Shown here: positions 1-5,277 of the stretch, in pieces
Layout: every line of letters starts with the position of its first letter
Numbering within the stretch: position 1 is the first letter of the stretch
Position numbers and translations under genes: made by a program
Assembly (NCBI GenBank): GCA_031283915.1
Contig: JAITAY010000130.1
Span: 1-5,277, forward strand
Reading direction: 5' to 3'
Source: Tannerella sp.
GTDB taxonomy: Bacteria > Bacteroidota > Bacteroidia > Bacteroidales > Tannerellaceae
DNA length: 5,277 nucleotides
The notes under the pieces: generated by a model
The model's database searches: none
What the model was told of the DNA's origin: nothing
Seen by the model: the letters and a program-made list of their open reading frames with translations, nothing else

Positions 1-195
1 GGTACACGACGTATACCCGTTTTCCCGTGATATACATTTTGCAGTCCCGGAACAGAGCATGCTTTCCGTGTTTTTCGCAGCATTAGGCCGTGTGCAGTTT
101 AATTTTGGTGCGGTTGCCCCGGCTAATTCCGGAGACGTAGTTTATACTGTCCGCGGTATCCTTTTAGGGATGCGAAATAAATAATAGGTACTCAT
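1..195. other. Left-edge segment, no gene assigned
   Basis: This stretch holds no gene I can support. On the plus strand one frame is open from the window edge to a TAA at 182-184 (about 60 codons), but its last codons come from a GGGATGC-type repeat and I recognise no domain. On the minus strand a short frame ends in a TAA that overlaps an ATG at 81-83, and that ATG opens a frame running off the left edge for at least 27 codons (beginning MLRKTRKAC). Either could be a fragment of a gene lying mostly outside the window, or both could be chance frames in a dispersed repeat. A 60-codon open frame is not improbable in six frames. Confidence 0.3.
156..173 (+). repeat. Degenerate GCATCCC/GGGATGC hairpin repeat copy
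   Basis: The 18 bases here match 15 of 18 positions of the perfect hairpin at 5202-5219. The right arm GGGATGC and the loop end TTA are kept, while the left arm is altered to GTATCC. It still folds as a short stem with a G-T wobble. This places a single decayed member of the right-flank repeat family on the left flank of the two genes. Confidence 0.45.
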
Positions 196-197
196 TT

Positions 198-356
198 TCA
201 ACACGGAGGCACAGAGAACACGGGGGTTTCCCCTGTCTGTGCTTTCTCGGCGGAACGTACTGTCTGCTCCGTGTCCTTTTTTCTTTCACGGAGTACGACA
301 GAGAAAACACGGCGTTTTTTCGCCGTTTCCCTCCGTGTCTTCCGTCTCCGTGTTGA
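198..356. repeat. 159-bp composite palindromic repeat element
   Basis: The ends form a perfect 11-bp inverted repeat: TCAACACGGAG at 198-208 and its complement at 346-356. Inside lie two further degenerate copies, so four copies alternate in orientation: plus at 198-226, minus near 257-276, plus near 285-313, minus at 331-356. They fold as two adjacent hairpins. In the first, ACACGGAG (201-208) pairs with 267-274, with an inner GCACAGA/TCTGTGC stem (209-215 with 236-242) and a GGGG-TTT-CCCC tip (223-233). In the second, CACGGAG (287-293) pairs with 346-352, with an ACGGCG/CGCCGT tip around six T residues. It encodes no transposase, so it resembles a REP- or MITE-like non-autonomous element. 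CATT lies near the left end (193-196) and directly after the right end (357-360), but is offset by one base on the left, so it is weak evidence for a target duplication. Confidence 0.7.
304..326 (-). terminator. Candidate second terminator of the protease gene, inside the repeat
   Basis: Read on the minus strand, a 6-bp stem (ACGGCG/CGCCGT, 309-314 with 321-326) closes a six-A loop and is followed by GTTTTC. That is the form of an intrinsic terminator, about 125 bases past the protease stop codon. The hairpin is also the tip of the second half of the composite repeat, so termination may be incidental. Confidence 0.4.
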
Positions 357-380
357 CATTACCGACTACTTGAAAGACGC

Positions 381-414
381 CGCCGCCGGAACGGGAAAAT
401 CCGAACCGGCGGCG
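381..414 (-). terminator. Candidate primary terminator of the protease gene
   Basis: A perfect 9-bp GC stem (CGCCGCCGG at 381-389 with CCGGCGGCG at 406-414) starts 37 bases past the protease stop codon. A second 3-bp stem inside the loop (392-394 with 401-403) extends it. In the direction of protease transcription the tail is short and only moderately U-rich (GTCTTTC). It is either a weak intrinsic terminator or an mRNA 3'-end stabilising hairpin; no gene lies between it and the repeat element. Confidence 0.55.
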
Positions 415-450
415 TGTTATTTTCGTGTCATGCGTGGAGAAACGCCCCGT

Positions 451-3261
451 TTACGGTTTTGTTCTTTTGATTCCCCGGAAGGTTTTGGGTGCACCGTCTT
501 TCGGACAGATGCGGAAAAGGTAAATGCCTGCCGGGAGCGACTGGGTTTGAATCTGTTTCTCCGGATTTTCTACCCGCAGGCAACATCTCCCGTCCGTGGT
601 GTAGACTTCTACCCGCTCGACACGGTCGAATCCTTTTATTTCCACCTGGCTGTCAAACACGGACGGATAGATGGCCATGGCATTTTCTTCCACGTCCGCA
701 TTTCCCGTCGGTATTTCCGCTATACTGCTGAGCGCCCCTTCTTCGTCGCCAAACCGGGCGGATACCTGATAGCGGCCGCCCAATAGCGGCTCCTGATCGA
801 TGTATCTTCTGCCTGAAACGGACGTTGTTCCGATTTTCGCTTGATTCCGGTAGATGTTGTAACCCGATATTTCCGGAAACGCAGTCGGCCGAAGACTGTA
901 CAGCGTGATGTTTTCCGAAAGGTAGGTTGAAACGGCGAGACGTCCGGTGCCGCCGACGCTTTTACGGACGGCGAACGTTTCCGGTTCGCCGGACCCGGAG
1001 GCCGGCAATTCTCCTGGGGTAGAAGTGACGATGGCGGCAATGAAAAAGTTCAGATTAAAGTCTTCATTCGGGTCGTTTTCATCGTAGAGCGTGCCCCAGT
1101 TTTGTCCGTCATACGAAAAAATATTCCCTTTCCCCTGAACGGCAGGGCCTCCGTCGCACATGGCCGGATATTCTGCGGGACGATTCGATATTTTGGAAAT
1201 GTAAAGGGAAATGATCAGCGGCCGGGCGCTGTCAATGACAAAAGGCGTGGCCAGCGGAACGGTATTCGTGGTGCCATACCGCGGATTGTCGACTCTTTGC
1301 CGGTAGGTTCGGCTTCCCTGAACGATGTAAATGTCATACGAGTTGTTTCGGATGGGCACGCATTTGACGGCGGCAAGCGTTTTCCCGTGAAAAGGTTGTA
1401 TCTCTTCCTTTTCCCAGAGCTGGCCGAAGTAGAAACGTCTGGTGTCATCCATAAGCACCTGCATAGAGGCATGGGCGCTGCCCCAATAGAGGGTTTGTTC
1501 ATACAAGGGCGGTTCCCAGAGTACGGCGACTTTTTCCGAAGTCGTGGGTACGGCAGAGACGTTCACCGGCGCCTTGTATTCGGGAATGGCGATGGAGGTC
1601 TCGCTGAAACCCGATTCCTGCGCGTTTTCATAAACGGCCGAAACGTTGTAGTCGTGCCATCCTGCGGCCGGATCCGTCTCCGTGAGGGAAAGTTCCGTTG
1701 TTTCACCCGTTTTCGCGCCATTGTCATAAATGTGGTATTTCAGCGGGTGGCCGGATGCGGGCGCTTCCCAGTCCAGCCGGACCGTCTTCGACTCATAGGC
1801 GGCTTTCAGGTTGGCGGGAGCAGGCATCTGCCCGTTATAGTAACGGCCTTCCAGCGTTTCCGCTCCCGAACCGGAGGGATCCAGATACTTGTCCATCGAA
1901 GATTCGTACTTGTTCCAGTGATAGCTCAGCTTCCCGTACAGGTTCTGTCCGGCCGGATCGTAGCAGGTGGAACTTCCGCCCGTCAGCGAAGCGACGACCA
2001 ACTGCTTTTCGTTGAACAGCGGCGATCCGGAAGAACCTTTCTCGGTGATGCCGTAGCCGTTCACGGTTTCGTCAAAAATCACATTCCAGTGGGCGTTTAA
2101 ATCTCCCTGGAGCGTTTTGTCTATCTTGAACGTGCTCGAGACGGCCGGATCCCGGTAGGTGGAAATCTTCATGTAATCGCCCATCGGACAGTGGATGCCT
2201 GTACCCGACAGCGCCGGCTTGTCGCGCTTGTCCCAGCCGTTGTAGTATACGTCATACTCTTCCGGAATGTCGGTGTTCAAGAGCAGCAGCAATCCGTCGG
2301 ACTCGCCGTTCGTCTGTGTGGCAGCCATTTTCTGGCAGCCGATCTTGGTTTTAGCGGGTACAATATTCGACCCGTTGCTGCATCCCTCTCTTTCATAATG
2401 AAAATAGAATGTCCACTGTTCCAGGTCTTCTGCCGAGGCTTCGTTGTTGTCGCCATCCACGGCACAGTGTTGCGCAGTCAGGATATACGGTTTCAAGTCC
2501 TGAGCCGTATTGTTGAGCAGCGAACCCGAACAGAGATAACTCTTGGATCCGATCCGCTGTACCATGCGGCAGATGCCTTTTTGCGGCCTTTTCCAGCGGT
2601 CGCCTTCTTCGCAGTTGATATTCACCTCGCAGGAAGCGCTTGCACGCAGGGAGACGACGCCGTTCCCGGCAGACAGGTGATTGTATCCGTATCCGACCGC
2701 TTCGATGTCAATGCGAAGATCGCTGTCGTCCGGCGAAGCCACGTATTCCAGCGTCAGCTCGTCGCCCGCTACAAATTCCGTCGCAAAACGCCCGCCCGAC
2801 GGATGCGTGCGATGTGTATAAGCTCCCAGCACCTGCGTTTTTTCGGCATTGTAAAGGAAAAGTTTTCCTCCTTCGGGAATGTAAAAATCCGAATAATACA
2901 GCATAAGCGCAAGGGCTCCCCGGGCCTGCAGGTGCAGTTGCCAGATGCTTTCGCCGCCGGGTAAGGTAGTCCAGCGGCCTGCATTTTGCGGATTCAAGGC
3001 CACGTCGATCAAGGTGGCCACGGCTGCCGGTACGCCACCCTCTGCGGCCTGCCATTCGTCTACGCGCTTCAGGTCTTCCACGTAAAACGTAACCGGGATT
3101 TGTTCGACGGCCTGACTGCTTCTCAATGTAACGGCGTGTTGAAAACTCGGAGGGAACCCCCCTTCACTCATTTGCGCAAAAACATGCATTATTTGCAGCA
3201 CGAATATTCCCACTGCTATACCCGTGATTCTGCCGAATGCGATGTACCTTCTTTTTTTCAT
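451..3261 (-). CDS. Secreted lysyl-endopeptidase-like serine protease with FN3 modules and T9SS sorting domain
   Basis: Exported endopeptidase, 936 residues, probably anchored on or released from the cell surface by type IX secretion. A basic N-terminus and hydrophobic core form a signal peptide with likely cleavage VFA|Q after residue 29. Residues about 30-209 look like a propeptide. The catalytic domain (about 210-470) resembles Achromobacter protease I: SCEVNINC start, CSGSLLNN, His265 in LTAQHC, Asp322 in GESDG, Ser411 in GSSGSP. Cys pairs matching its three disulfides are 211-433, 217-294 and 244-266. The Asp that gives that enzyme Lys specificity appears replaced by Asn440, so specificity is open. 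An FN3 module follows (about 480-559), then a second FN3 (from about 564) apparently interrupted by a 200-residue insert. The sorting domain (about 862-936) has IYPSVF, VEVYTTDGR and LPAGIYLFRI. It lacks the KLIKK end of Tannerella miropsin-type proteases. The ATG at 3259-3261 is preferred over the adjacent in-frame TTG (3262-3264). Family very likely; substrate unknown. Confidence 0.93.
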   Translation of the reverse strand: MKKRRYIAFGRITGIAVGIFVLQIMHVFAQMSEGGFPPSFQHAVTLRSSQAVEQIPVTFYVEDLKRVDEWQAAEGGVPAAVATLIDVALNPQNAGRWTTLPGGESIWQLHLQARGALALMLYYSDFYIPEGGKLFLYNAEKTQVLGAYTHRTHPSGGRFATEFVAGDELTLEYVASPDDSDLRIDIEAVGYGYNHLSAGNGVVSLRASASCEVNINCEEGDRWKRPQKGICRMVQRIGSKSYLCSGSLLNNTAQDLKPYILTAQHCAVDGDNNEASAEDLEQWTFYFHYEREGCSNGSNIVPAKTKIGCQKMAATQTNGESDGLLLLLNTDIPEEYDVYYNGWDKRDKPALSGTGIHCPMGDYMKISTYRDPAVSSTFKIDKTLQGDLNAHWNVIFDETVNGYGITEKGSSGSPLFNEKQLVVASLTGGSSTCYDPAGQNLYGKLSYHWNKYESSMDKYLDPSGSGAETLEGRYYNGQMPAPANLKAAYESKTVRLDWEAPASGHPLKYHIYDNGAKTGETTELSLTETDPAAGWHDYNVSAVYENAQESGFSETSIAIPEYKAPVNVSAVPTTSEKVAVLWEPPLYEQTLYWGSAHASMQVLMDDTRRFYFGQLWEKEEIQPFHGKTLAAVKCVPIRNNSYDIYIVQGSRTYRQRVDNPRYGTTNTVPLATPFVIDSARPLIISLYISKISNRPAEYPAMCDGGPAVQGKGNIFSYDGQNWGTLYDENDPNEDFNLNFFIAAIVTSTPGELPASGSGEPETFAVRKSVGGTGRLAVSTYLSENITLYSLRPTAFPEISGYNIYRNQAKIGTTSVSGRRYIDQEPLLGGRYQVSARFGDEEGALSSIAEIPTGNADVEENAMAIYPSVFDSQVEIKGFDRVERVEVYTTDGRCCLRVENPEKQIQTQSLPAGIYLFRICPKDGAPKTFRGIKRTKP

Positions 3262-3297
3262 CAATCAATTTTGTTTTAAGCATTTGAACTGTGTCCG

Positions 3298-3331
3298 CAA
3301 AGATACATGAAATTTTGATACAGCCGCTCAA
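3298..3331 (-). promoter_or_regulatory. Bacteroidetes-type promoter of the protease gene
   Basis: On the minus strand, TATCTTTG (3298-3305) matches the Bacteroidetes -7 box TAnnTTTG exactly. A TTGA (3328-3331) lies 22 bases upstream as a -33 box. Transcription would start near 3291-3294, leaving an A/T-rich leader of about 30 bases without a Shine-Dalgarno sequence, as is usual in this phylum. Confidence 0.6.
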
Positions 3332-3340
3332 TGATGCAAA

Positions 3341-3380
3341 AAAACGGGGCAACCGTCAGAAAAAGCGGGCAACTGCATGA
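3341..3380. repeat. Imperfect 20-bp direct repeat in the divergent intergenic region
   Basis: Two adjacent 20-base units (3341-3360 and 3361-3380) agree at 14 of 20 positions. The conserved core is AAAA, two variable bases, then GGGCAAC. They sit just upstream of the proposed protease -33 box and about 75-115 bases upstream of the oxidoreductase start site. Same-face spacing of about two helical turns suits an operator for a dimeric or tandem-binding regulator. This is an inference from position; no regulator is encoded here. Confidence 0.35.
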
Positions 3381-3405
3381 ACGTCTTCCGATAATAAAAC
3401 ATAAA

Positions 3406-3421
3406 AAACCGCAGTCGGTTT
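3406..3421. other. Small hairpin overlapping the oxidoreductase -33 box
   Basis: AAACCG (3406-3411) and CGGTTT (3416-3421) form a perfect 6-bp inverted repeat around CAGT. It overlaps the proposed TTTG box at 3419-3422. It could be a binding site for a repressor or simply a chance dyad. Confidence 0.3.
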
Positions 3422-3450
3422 GGCTGTTTCGTTTTTTGCCTTTACTTTTA
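3419..3450 (+). promoter_or_regulatory. Bacteroidetes-type promoter of the oxidoreductase gene
   Basis: TTTG (3419-3422) lies exactly 20 bases upstream of TACTTTTA (3443-3450), which matches seven of eight positions of the TAnnTTTG box. Transcription would start near 3454-3457, giving a leader of about 25 bases before the ATG at 3481. Confidence 0.55.
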
Positions 3451-3463
3451 TTGACAAATTAAC

Positions 3464-3481
3464 ATGAAACGTTCCGAATAA
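3464..3481 (+). other. Possible five-codon leader ORF overlapping the oxidoreductase start
   Basis: An ATG at 3464 opens a frame encoding MKRSE and stops at a TAA (3479-3481) whose last base is the first base of the oxidoreductase ATG (TAATG junction). If transcribed from the promoter above, this ORF would lie inside the leader and could couple or meter translation. It may equally be chance, as it is very short. Confidence 0.2.
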
Positions 3482-5004
3482 TGTACGAAAAGAAAAAAAT
3501 AGCGATTATCGGCGGTGGCATTTCGGGTCTGTCGGCCGGAGTGTACGCCTGTCTGCAAGGATTTGATACAGAGTTGTACGAAGCGCATCACAGTGTGGGC
3601 GGCGAATGCACCACGTGGCGTCGCAAGGGCTACGACATTGACGGCTGCATTCACTGGATGACGGGCACCAAACCCGGTACGCCCTGGCATGAATTGTGGG
3701 AGACCTGCGGCGCCCTGTCTGCGGAAACGGGCATCGTGAATCACGAACACATCACCTCCTGTATGGACGGACAGGGACAGACCTTTCATTTATACAGTGA
3801 TATAAAGAAAATGGAAGACGAACTGTTGCGTATCTCGCCCGACGACAGAAAGGCAGTCAAACACTTGATTCGCGGGGTGAAGATATTTCAGAAAGTGCAG
3901 CTTCCCGTCGAAAAGCCGATGGAAATGATGTCGGTCTGGGAAAAACTGAAATTCTTTCTCCCCTGTACTTTTATGCTAAAGGACATGCTGGCCGGCATGA
4001 AAATTTCGGTTGCCGATTACGTGAAACGGTTCCGTTCGCCGGTCATCCGGCAACTGCTCCTGGGCGTAGCCATTGACCGGAGACATGTCAACACGCTGTT
4101 CCTCGCAATCGCATGTCGGGCAAACGGCGACGGCGGATGGCCGCTTGGCGGTTCGCTCCGGATGTCCCAACGTATGCAGCAGCGATTTGAAACGCTGGGC
4201 GGGAAAGTTTTTCTGAACAGCCGGGTGGAAAGAATCGTGATCGAGCAGGGACGGGCTACCGGTATTCTGGTGCAGGGCGAAACGTCCGCACGTCCCTTTG
4301 ACTTTCTTGTCCCCGCCTTAGACATGCATGCCCTGTTGAACCGGCTGCTGGAAGGGAAGTATTCGCTTCCGTATTATGAAAAGCGCTTTGCCGACAGCGA
4401 AAAATATCCGCTGATTTCCGCGATGCAGATTGCTTTCAGTGTGGAAACCGACCTGAGCCACCGTCCACACAGCCTGATACTGGCGCCTTCCCGGCCGTTG
4501 ACGGCCGGCGGAGATAAAATTGCGCATGTGCATGTTCGCCATTATGCCTGCGATCCGGCCTTCTCGCCCGACGGAAATACCGTGGCCGTCATCTGGTTTA
4601 TCAATTTTGCCTGCGACCGCTGGATCGCATTGAGGGAGAAATCCGAACAGGAATATCAGTCCGAAAAGAAACGGATTGGCGACTTGATGCTCGCCGAACT
4701 GCAACGGGTATATCCCGAAACGGACGGCAAAGCGCAGGTGATAGACGTGGCCACGCCGCTCACCTACCGCAGGTTCTGCAATGCATACAAAGGGAGTTAC
4801 ATGTCCTTTCTGAGCCGTCCGGGTACCCTGCCGGAAAGTCATACGGGCGTGATCGACGGCATCAGCAATCTTTTCCTTGCCGGCCAGTGGGTATTTCCCG
4901 ACGGCGGATTACCGCTGGCGCTGCTGTCCGGGAAATTTGCCATCCGGCGCCTCTCCAAGCAGTATCAAAAGTTCCTGAAAACGGAAATGAGTAACGCGAA
5001 ATAA
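3481..5004 (+). CDS. FAD/NAD(P)-dependent oxidoreductase, phytoene desaturase/isomerase superfamily
   Basis: Probable cytosolic or membrane-peripheral flavoprotein of 507 residues, about the length of bacterial CrtI and CrtISO-type enzymes. An N-terminal Rossmann fold has the dinucleotide motif GGGISG (11-16), with Glu34 ending the second strand to bind the FAD ribose, then VGGECTTW (39-46) and GYDIDGCIHWMTG (50-62). A central GGWPLGG (218-224) precedes a helix and the LGGKVFLNSRVERI segment (239-252), which returns to the FAD domain. The C-terminal FAD motif LFLAGQW (464-470), PDGG (473-476) and SGKFA (483-487) completes the family pattern. No transmembrane segment or signal peptide is evident. 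Relatives desaturate, isomerise or saturate polyene lipids such as carotenoids and retinol; sequence alone does not separate these, and no carotenoid genes lie nearby. An in-frame TAA at 3460-3462 rules out a longer start. Superfamily confident, substrate unknown. Confidence 0.92.
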   Translation: MYEKKKIAIIGGGISGLSAGVYACLQGFDTELYEAHHSVGGECTTWRRKGYDIDGCIHWMTGTKPGTPWHELWETCGALSAETGIVNHEHITSCMDGQGQTFHLYSDIKKMEDELLRISPDDRKAVKHLIRGVKIFQKVQLPVEKPMEMMSVWEKLKFFLPCTFMLKDMLAGMKISVADYVKRFRSPVIRQLLLGVAIDRRHVNTLFLAIACRANGDGGWPLGGSLRMSQRMQQRFETLGGKVFLNSRVERIVIEQGRATGILVQGETSARPFDFLVPALDMHALLNRLLEGKYSLPYYEKRFADSEKYPLISAMQIAFSVETDLSHRPHSLILAPSRPLTAGGDKIAHVHVRHYACDPAFSPDGNTVAVIWFINFACDRWIALREKSEQEYQSEKKRIGDLMLAELQRVYPETDGKAQVIDVATPLTYRRFCNAYKGSYMSFLSRPGTLPESHTGVIDGISNLFLAGQWVFPDGGLPLALLSGKFAIRRLSKQYQKFLKTEMSNAK

Positions 5005-5038
5005 ATAAGCTGTTCCGGTACATTGAAGCGCACTTATT

Positions 5039-5066
5039 TCAACACGGAGAGACGGAAGACACGGAG
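5039..5066 (+). repeat. ACACGGAG-family repeat copy, 3' of the oxidoreductase gene
   Basis: This 28-base copy starts with the same TCAACACGGAG that bounds the left-flank element. It is identical to the complement of 331-356 except for a 2-base AG insertion after the first 11 bases. It lies 35 bases past the oxidoreductase stop codon. Confidence 0.7.
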
Positions 5067-5090
5067 ATTTTTCTCCTTAGCCCCATTTTT
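5063..5090 (+). terminator. Candidate terminator of the oxidoreductase gene
   Basis: GGAGA (5063-5067) and TCTCC (5072-5076) form a 5-bp stem around TTTT. The next run of T residues is at 5086-5090, nine bases past the stem, so this is a weak intrinsic terminator at best. The left arm is the end of the ACACGGAG repeat copy. Confidence 0.3.
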
Positions 5091-5105
5091 CCGATGCCGT
5101 CCGTT

Positions 5106-5128
5106 TTAACTCAATGTCATCAAGTTAA
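5106..5128. other. 23-bp near-perfect palindrome
   Basis: TTAACT (5106-5111) and ATG (5114-5116) are mirrored by CAT (5118-5120) and AGTTAA (5123-5128) around a centre at 5117. Only the CA/CA step between them breaks the symmetry. The form suits a dimeric regulator's binding site, but no gene start follows within the window, so it may instead be part of the adjoining dispersed repeat. Confidence 0.45.
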
Positions 5129-5140
5129 GCGCTAAAAGGC

Positions 5141-5277
5141 GGTAGCAGAGCATCCCGCCAGGGATGCATCGCCCGGTAGCATTTTTGCGACGTCTCTATC
5201 CGCATCCCGTTAGGGATGCATCCTTAACAGGATGCAATACAGGGTTATACCGGTTTATCTACCGAGCGATGCATCCC
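5141..5277. repeat. Cluster of GCATCCC/GGGATGC hairpin repeats, continues past the edge
   Basis: Two perfect 7-bp hairpins share the arms GCATCCC and GGGATGC: 5150-5167 (loop GCCA) and 5202-5219 (loop GTTA). A third, TGCATCC/GGATGCA (5217-5236), overlaps the second, so the two cannot form together. The bases at 5161-5179 recur inverted at 5259-5277 with one mismatch, bounding a unit of about 117 bp; the latter ends in GCATCCC at the window edge, as if another hairpin begins. GGTAGC flanks the first hairpin on both sides (5141-5146, 5175-5180). No coding frame is supported. The pattern is that of a REP-like intergenic repeat family; 156-173 is a decayed member. Confidence 0.7.

Noticed and set aside
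100..107. TAATTTTG, an exact match to the TAnnTTTG -7 box on the plus strand
   Set aside because: There is no TTTG box at the right distance upstream and no plus-strand gene follows; the match is short enough to be chance.
111..121. An 11-base CGGTTGCCCCG matching the complement of 3345-3355, as a third copy of the intergenic repeat
   Set aside because: Several 11-base matches are expected by chance in a window this size on both strands, and the similarity does not extend into the flanks.
271..786. Plus-strand open frame of 171 codons crossing the repeat element and the protease 3' end
   Set aside because: Its first part is palindromic repeat and terminator hairpin and the rest is antisense to the T9SS sorting domain; no protein family is recognisable.
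1102..2100. Long antisense open frame of 332 codons opposite the protease catalytic region
   Set aside because: It lies wholly within a well-supported gene on the other strand, shows no recognisable domain and is rich in Arg and Gly, as expected for a shadow frame of GC-rich codons.
2191..2964. Antisense open frame of 257 codons opposite the protease propeptide and catalytic start
   Set aside because: Same reasoning: no domain, no promoter-like box or ribosome site, and complete overlap with conserved protease coding sequence.
3262..3264. TTG immediately before the protease ATG as the true start
   Set aside because: It is adjacent and in frame, adds one residue, and the ATG is the stronger initiator; there is no ribosome site to favour the TTG.
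3164..3352. Minus-strand 62-codon frame overlapping the protease start (MLKTKLIDEKKK within it)
   Set aside because: It crosses the proposed promoter and overlaps the signal peptide coding region in another frame; no independent support.
5141..5277. CRISPR array
   Set aside because: The repeated unit is a short 18-bp hairpin with irregular spacing and no spacers of uniform length; no cas gene is present.

Overview
The window looks like a chromosomal segment of a Bacteroidales bacterium, probably a Tannerella- or Porphyromonas-like member of the Bacteroidota. Three things point there. A large secreted protease ends in a type IX secretion (T9SS) C-terminal sorting domain. Neither gene has a Shine-Dalgarno sequence. 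Both gene starts are preceded by boxes matching the Bacteroidetes promoter pattern TTG/TTTG, about 20 bases, then TAnnTTTG. The genus is an inference; no marker gene is present.

There are two convincing genes, transcribed divergently from a 219-bp intergenic region. Leftward (451-3261) is a 936-residue exported serine endopeptidase of the lysyl-endopeptidase-like S1 family. It has a signal peptide, a propeptide, a catalytic domain with an intact His/Asp/Ser triad, fibronectin type III modules, an inserted adhesin-like module and the T9SS sorting domain. Rightward (3481-5004) is a 507-residue cytosolic FAD/NAD(P)-dependent oxidoreductase of the phytoene desaturase/carotenoid isomerase/retinol saturase superfamily, with no carotenoid genes in view. 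Nothing ties the two proteins to one pathway; the shared feature is the divergent promoter region, which also holds a 20-bp-period imperfect direct repeat that could be an operator.

Both flanks are repeat-rich and non-coding. The left flank (1-450) has a stretch of uncertain nature (1-195), a 159-bp composite palindromic element built from alternating copies of an ACACGGAG-type repeat (198-356), and terminator-like hairpins. The right flank (5005-5277) has another copy of the same repeat, a 23-bp near-perfect palindrome, and a cluster of GCATCCC/GGGATGC hairpins running off the edge. The closest pair of ACACGGAG copies lies downstream of the two stop codons in the same orientation relative to transcription, which is the most interesting non-coding pattern here.

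I found no RNA gene, CRISPR array, transposase or defence system. Apart from the repeats, this is fairly ordinary accessory sequence.
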